Assembly: GCA_016704445.1 (NCBI GenBank)
Contig: JADJAE010000040.1
Coordinates: 1 to 17,392 of the forward strand
Direction of reading: 5' to 3'
Length of the DNA stretch: 17,392 nt
From: Deltaproteobacteria bacterium
GTDB taxonomy: Bacteria; Myxococcota_A; Polyangia; Polyangiales; Ga0077539
Below, piece by piece: positions 16,311 through 17,392 of this stretch. Positions within the stretch are counted from its first letter, which is position 1. Every line of letters begins with the position of its first letter. A model generated the notes under the pieces. It was not told the origin of the DNA. It searched no databases and worked only from the letters and a program-made list of their open reading frames with translations. Both the position numbers and the translations under genes were made by a program.

Positions 16311-17261
16311 CCAGAGTTCGTCGTCCCCATCTTCAACGAGGGCGCCTGCGTCGACGCGATGGTCGAGCGGCTGCTGGCGTTCCGCGAGGCCACGCCCGCG
16401 CGCTGGAGGTCGGCTTCACCTTCGTCAACGACGGCTCCACCGACGAGACGTGGGAGCGCCTCACCGAGCACGCCGCGCGCGAGCCCCGCTTCGCTGGTCG
16501 ACCTGAGCCGCAACCGGGCACCAGATCGCCGTGACCGCGGGGCTCGACCACGTCGACGCCGACTACGTCGTGATCATCGACGGCGACCTCCAGGACCCGC
16601 CGGAGGTCGTCACCGCGATGTACGCGCGGGCGCTGGAGGGCTTCGACGTGGTGTACGGGCGCCGCAACCTCCGGCGGGGTGAGACGGCCTTCAAGCGCGC
16701 CACGGCGTACGGGTTCTACCGGGTGATCCGCCGGCTCTGCGGGGTGCCCATCCCCGAAGACACCGGCGACTTCCGGCTGATCAGCCGGAAGGTGCTCCGC
16801 GCGCTGCACGCGATGCGGGAGCGCCACCGGTTCTTGCGGGGCATGGTGCCGTGGGCCGGGTTTCGCGCCGCGGAGGTGCGGTACGACCGCGACACGCGCC
16901 ACGCGGGAGACGAAGTACCCGCTCTCCAAGATGATCCGCTTCGCGCTGGACGCGATCTTCTCGTTCCTCCGTGGCGCCGCTGCGCGCGGCGAGCCTGACG
17001 GGCTCTGCCATCGTGCTGCTGGGCGGCGCGGGCGGCGCCTACGTGCTCTATTTGAAGCTCTTCACCGTGCAGGTGGTGCCCGGCATCACCGTGATCCTCC
17101 TGACGGTGATCCTGCTGGGCGGCGTCCAGATCATGATGCTCGGACTCATCGGCGAGTACATCGGCCGGATCTTCGAGGAGTCGAAGCGCCGCCCGCTGTA
17201 CTTCGTCAACGAGGTCCGAAATCCCCGCGCCACCCCGCGAAACTCCACCATCGAGGTCTGA
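16294..17261 (+). CDS. GT2 family polyprenyl-phosphate glycosyltransferase (GtrB/DPM1-like)
   Basis: About 320 residues when corrected. ATG 16294 with one missing base gives TEAHPEFVVPIFNEGACV. The GT-A fold follows: FTFVNDGSTDETWERL, LVDLSRNRG, QIAVTAGLDHVDADYVVIID then GDLQDPPEVV (DxD-like DGD metal site), VVYGRRNLRRGETAFKR, PIPEDTGDFRLISRKVLRAL and MVPWAGFRAAEVRYDRDTRH. After an indel near 16915 it reads YPLSKMIRFALDAIFSF. Two C-terminal membrane helices follow (SLTGSAIVLLGGAGGAYVLY, ITVILLTVILLGGVQIMML), then GLIGEYIGRIFEESKRRP, the signature C-terminus of GtrB-type enzymes. They transfer a sugar from a nucleotide donor to polyprenyl phosphate on the cytoplasmic face, supplying GT-C enzymes such as those at 293-3266. 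TGA 17259-17261. Confidence 0.88.
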
Positions 17262-17262
17262 C

Positions 17263-17392
17263 GTGTTCTCCAAGCTCTCCCGGTTGAGTCTCGCGCTCGG
17301 GCGGTGCTGCTCAAGGACTCGCCAATCTACGTGCAGTTCTACGTGACCGCGCGCTGCAACCTGACCTGCCAGCAGTGCAACATCATCTACGC
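17263..17392 (+). CDS. Radical SAM protein, N-terminal fragment (runs off the window)
   Basis: GTG 17263 lies one base after the GT2 stop. It reads FSKLSRLSLALGR, then after one missing base near 17302 VLLKDSPIYVQFYVTARCNL then TCQQCNIIYA. The CNLTCQQC motif is the CxxxCxxC iron-sulphur site that defines radical SAM enzymes. Only about 43 residues are present, so the reaction cannot be named. Tight linkage to the GT2 and methyltransferase genes puts it in the same operon. Confidence 0.8.

Noticed and set aside
15647..16513. 288-codon minus-strand ORF
   Set aside because: Lies opposite the zinc-ribbon methyltransferase and GT2, whose motifs are clear on the plus strand.
1..17392. tRNA, rRNA or other standard RNA genes
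   Set aside because: No cloverleaf with a GTTCRA loop and CCA end, and no rRNA-like segments were noticed on either strand by eye.

Overview
This is a GC-rich window with almost no AT-rich intergenic DNA. Base composition and gene content (two kinds of polytopic GT-C glycosyltransferase, SAM methyltransferases, SDR enzymes, a polyprenyl-phosphate GT2 and a radical SAM enzyme) suggest a soil or aquatic high-GC Gram-negative bacterium, possibly myxobacterium-like; that placement is inference. Nearly every gene is broken by single-base indels, some in compensating pairs. This looks more like uncorrected long-read error than decay, so most CDS coordinates are outer limits of a frame-corrected reading.

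Layout. (1) 1-3266: tail of one GT87/DUF2029-like gene, a second closely related GT87-like gene (293-1492), then a GT-C membrane protein of the 'DDAYITFR' type (1609-3266). (2) 3276-11708: a nest of four mobile elements. Outermost is group II intron 1 (about 2.0 kb when empty). Its reverse transcriptase/maturase ORF is interrupted twice. At the codons for the RT motif GTPQGG sits an element of about 2.0 kb (about 4548-9087) encoding a small coupled ORF and a large serine recombinase. That recombinase is itself split by a complete IS21-family element (6142-8675; 55-bp inverted repeats, 6-bp target duplication, istA/istB). Further on, inside the YADD catalytic codons of the same RT, sits a second complete group II intron (9209-11077) with its own RT. 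Removing the IS21 or intron 2 restores the host reading frame exactly; removing the recombinase element restores GTPQGG apart from one homopolymer base. (3) 11709-12620: an unrecognised ORF with a helix-turn-helix-like start. (4) 12724-17392: a tightly packed plus-strand operon with overlapping stops and starts: a 63-aa ORF, a methyltransferase reading in frame into a double SDR protein, a zinc-ribbon methyltransferase, a GtrB/DPM1-like GT2, and the start of a radical SAM protein.

Working together. The flanking genes look like one envelope glycolipid or polysaccharide locus: lipid-linked sugar synthesis (GT2), sugar transfer by GT-C proteins that use lipid-linked donors, and tailoring by methylation, SDR reduction/epimerisation and radical SAM chemistry. 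The nest lies just after the stop codon of the GT-C gene, so it separates the two halves without breaking a reading frame. Intron 1 RT cannot be made while the recombinase element is present, so intron 1 can now be mobile only if another protein acts in trans.
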